NCBI RefSeq assembly: GCF_000344155.1
Contig: NZ_BAOQ01000010.1
Location: forward strand, 1 to 51,587
Origin: Gordonia paraffinivorans NBRC 108238
GTDB lineage: Bacteria; Actinomycetota; Actinomycetes; Mycobacteriales; Mycobacteriaceae
Length of the DNA: 51,587 nt
Reading direction: 5' to 3'
The notes beneath the pieces are model-generated. The model searched no databases and was not told the DNA's origin. It saw nothing but the letters and a program-made list of their open reading frames with translations. Below are positions 49,732-51,587 of this stretch, piece after piece. How positions within the stretch are numbered: position 1 is the first letter of the stretch; each line of letters begins with the position of its first letter. The translations under genes and the position numbers were made by a program.

Positions 49732-50546
49732 ACTCCCCTGTGACGACCAACTCCCCGGACGCCGCCGCGACATTCCCCGGCGGGATGTTCCGGCCCGCGC
49801 CGCGTCCGGCGTCGCTGGCCGCGATGATCGCCGCGCAGTCGACGCTCGAACTCAAGCTGCTGCTCCGCAACGGCGAGCAGTTGCTGTTGACGATGTTCAT
49901 CCCGATCACCCTGCTCGTCGGGTTGTGCCTGCTGCCGATCAACACGAGCTTCGGCGACGGGCCGGCCGAGCGGGCGACGCTCTTCGTCCCGGCCATCCTG
50001 ACCATCGCGGTCATGTCCACGGCCTTCACCGGCCAGGCGATCGCCGTCGGTTTCGACCGTCGCTACGGGGCGCTGAAACGGTTGGGTGCCACGCCGATCC
50101 CGCGGTGGGGCATCATCGTGGGCAAATCGGTCGCGGTGCTCATCGTGGTCGCCCTGCAGTCGGTGATCATCGGCGGGATCGGCGCCGCCTTCGGGTGGCG
50201 GCCCGACGCGCTCGGCCTGCTCCTCGGCGTGGTCGTGCTCCTCGTCGGGACCGCCTGTTTTGCGACCCTGGGCCTGCTGCTGGGCGGCACGCTCAAGGCC
50301 GAGGTGGTCCTGGCCCTCGCGAACCTGCTCTGGTTCGCGTTCATCGGTGTCGGCAGCCTCGTGGTCGTCGACTCCGACGTGCCCGGCGCCGTGCACACCT
50401 TTGCGCGGTGCATCCCCTCGGGTGCGCTCAGTGAGGCCCTGGAGATGGCCGCACGTGGTTCGTTCGACGCCTTCGGGGTGGGCGTGTTGCTGGTGTGGGC
50501 CGCAGTGGCCGGCACCTTGGCGGTGAGGTGGTTCCGATTCCGATGA
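49728..50546 (+). CDS. ABC transporter permease (ABC-2 type)
   Basis: A 272-residue membrane protein with about six hydrophobic segments, e.g. LLLTMFIPITLLVGLCLLPI, FVPAILTIAVMSTAFTGQAI, SVAVLIVVALQSVIIGGIG, LGLLLGVVVLLVGTACFATLG and FGVGVLLVWAAVAGTLAV. FDRRYGALKRLGATPIPRWG is the cytoplasmic loop typical of the family. The GTG at 49728 overlaps the ATPase stop, so both halves are translated together, and its TGA overlaps ctaA by ATGA. Rv1457c-like by context. Confidence 0.9.
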   Translation: MNSPVTTNSPDAAATFPGGMFRPAPRPASLAAMIAAQSTLELKLLLRNGEQLLLTMFIPITLLVGLCLLPINTSFGDGPAERATLFVPAILTIAVMSTAFTGQAIAVGFDRRYGALKRLGATPIPRWGIIVGKSVAVLIVVALQSVIIGGIGAAFGWRPDALGLLLGVVVLLVGTACFATLGLLLGGTLKAEVVLALANLLWFAFIGVGSLVVVDSDVPGAVHTFARCIPSGALSEALEMAARGSFDAFGVGVLLVWAAVAGTLAVRWFRFR

Positions 50547-51553
50547 CGACGTCGCAGACCTCGGCCCGACCGGGCGGCGCGGATCCCGGCGCACACGACG
50601 GCGGCGAGGCGCCCGGCTTCTGGCAGCGCATACCCGGCTTCGGCCGGCCCACCGCCCGCTTCGTCCATCGCTGGGCGATCGCGCTGCTGATCTCCAACGT
50701 CGGCATCGTCGCCACCGGCGGCGCGGTGCGGGTGACCGCCTCGGGCCTCGGCTGCCCGACGTGGCCACGATGCACCGACGAGTCCTTCGTCCCGCACGGC
50801 GAGCTCGGCATCCACGGCGCCATCGAGTTCGGCAACCGGCTGCTGACCTGGGTGCTGATCGTGATCGCCATCGCCGCGTGGGTCGCGGTGCTGCGCTACG
50901 CGAACTCGACCCGCAGCGACAAGTGGCTGGTCACGCTGATCGCCCTGGGCATCCCGCTGCAGGGCGTCATCGGCGGCATCACGGTCCTCACCGACCTGAA
51001 CCCCTGGGTCGTCGCCCTGCACTTCCTGCTGTCGATGATCCTGGTGTCGGCCGCCACGGTGCTCGTCTACCGGATGCGCCCCTACCCCACGCCGTCGGAG
51101 CCGGCCGCCGAGGCGGAGATCCCCGCCGCCGCGATCCGGCGCCTCGGCGTCTACCTGGCGTGGCTGATCTACCTGGTCACGTGGGTGACGATCTACCTGG
51201 GCACCGTGGTCACCGGTTCCGGCCCGCACGCCGGCGACGCCGACGTCCCGCGCAACGGCCTCGATCCCGACAACGCCACCCAGCTGCACGCCGACGCCGT
51301 GTTCGTCCTGGTCGGCCTCGGGATCGCCGCCCTGGTGTACGCCCGCGTGTTCGCGCGCCCGCAGCAGCGGTCGGCGATCGTCTTCGCCCTGCTGATCCTC
51401 CTCCAGGGGCTCATCGGATTCGTGCAGTTCTTCACCGGCCTGCCCATCGCCCTGGTCATCGCGCACATGTTCGGCAGCGCGCTGCTCCTGATCGGCGCCA
51501 CCTGGCAGGTCCTGGTGGCCACCGAGACCGACCGCAGCCGCGTCGACGCCTGA
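50543..51553 (+). CDS. ctaA: Haem A synthase
   Basis: A 336-residue membrane enzyme that oxidises haem O to haem A for cytochrome aa3 oxidase. Eight hydrophobic helices are visible. The first loop has the Cys pair GLGCPTWPRC. Haem-ligand histidines lie in GIHGAIEFGNRLL, VALHFLLSMI, TQLHADAVFVL and VIAHMFGSALLL. The N-terminal ~30 residues are disordered. The ATG at 50543 overlaps the permease stop by ATGA. After the stop only 34 bases remain in the window, showing nothing identifiable. Confidence 0.95.
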   Translation: MTTSQTSARPGGADPGAHDGGEAPGFWQRIPGFGRPTARFVHRWAIALLISNVGIVATGGAVRVTASGLGCPTWPRCTDESFVPHGELGIHGAIEFGNRLLTWVLIVIAIAAWVAVLRYANSTRSDKWLVTLIALGIPLQGVIGGITVLTDLNPWVVALHFLLSMILVSAATVLVYRMRPYPTPSEPAAEAEIPAAAIRRLGVYLAWLIYLVTWVTIYLGTVVTGSGPHAGDADVPRNGLDPDNATQLHADAVFVLVGLGIAALVYARVFARPQQRSAIVFALLILLQGLIGFVQFFTGLPIALVIAHMFGSALLLIGATWQVLVATETDRSRVDA

Positions 51554-51587
51554 CATCCGCGCAGACGAGAACGGCCCCCGACTCGAT

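Overview
The window is high-GC, densely packed actinobacterial chromosome. Its gene content fits the Mycobacteriales, and Gordonia or a close relative is my best guess from memory. Supporting content is an InhA/MabA pair for mycolic-acid synthesis, a RipA-type peptidoglycan endopeptidase, an F420-type oxidoreductase, an MptB-type mannosyltransferase and an actinobacterial SUF operon. From about 9.2 kb to the end, gene order follows the block I recall as Rv1496 down to Rv1456c of Mycobacterium tuberculosis, read backwards. The first 4.3 kb matches a separate block (lppL, pyrD, PEBP, M20 peptidase; Rv2138-Rv2141c). A tRNA-Leu(GAG) and four accessory genes lie at the join.

Layout. 1-4318: truncated lppL-like gene, small DUF5703-type gene and pyrD on +, then a strong bidirectional terminator and PEBP and M20 peptidase on -. 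4427-9133: tRNA-Leu, MscS channel, M23 lipoprotein, nucleoside hydrolase, F420-type oxidoreductase. 9176-14393: mutA-mutB-meaB, the methylmalonyl-CoA mutase operon. 14639-19408: TVP38-type membrane protein, a SatD-like/membrane-protein pair, SPFH and NfeD proteins, DUF3097. 19571-21300: an unknown gene and a small-peptide/GNAT cassette that interrupt the conserved order. 21500-30061: cpfC-inhA-fabG1, then VWA, DUF58 and MoxR, ripA, and a small membrane protein. 30186-33788: acnA and its TetR repressor gene with a recognisable operator. 33789-39679: a decayed GMC-oxidoreductase tail, acyl-CoA synthetase, ABC-F protein, SDR and lycopene cyclase. 39676-46696: DUF1992 and the sufR-B-D-C-S-U-T operon with a SufR-type operator. 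46800-51553: mptB-like gene, ABC exporter pair and ctaA.

The genes group into working units: odd-chain/branched acyl-CoA metabolism (mutA, mutB, meaB), mycolate and haem synthesis (fabG1, inhA, cpfC), cell-wall remodelling (MoxR/DUF58/VWA, ripA), citrate/iron metabolism (acnA, acnR), Fe-S assembly (suf), and envelope and respiratory functions (mptB-like, ABC, ctaA). Translational coupling by ATGA, GTGA or TGATG overlaps is common. At least ten genes have a -10-like hexamer 6-8 bases before the start codon, which suggests leaderless transcripts.

The least explained parts are the peptide/GNAT cassette near 21.0-21.3 kb, a 36-bp in-frame tandem repeat inside sufD, the repeat-rich promoter of the SatD-like gene, and a cluster of inverted and direct repeats between mutA and the TVP38 gene.
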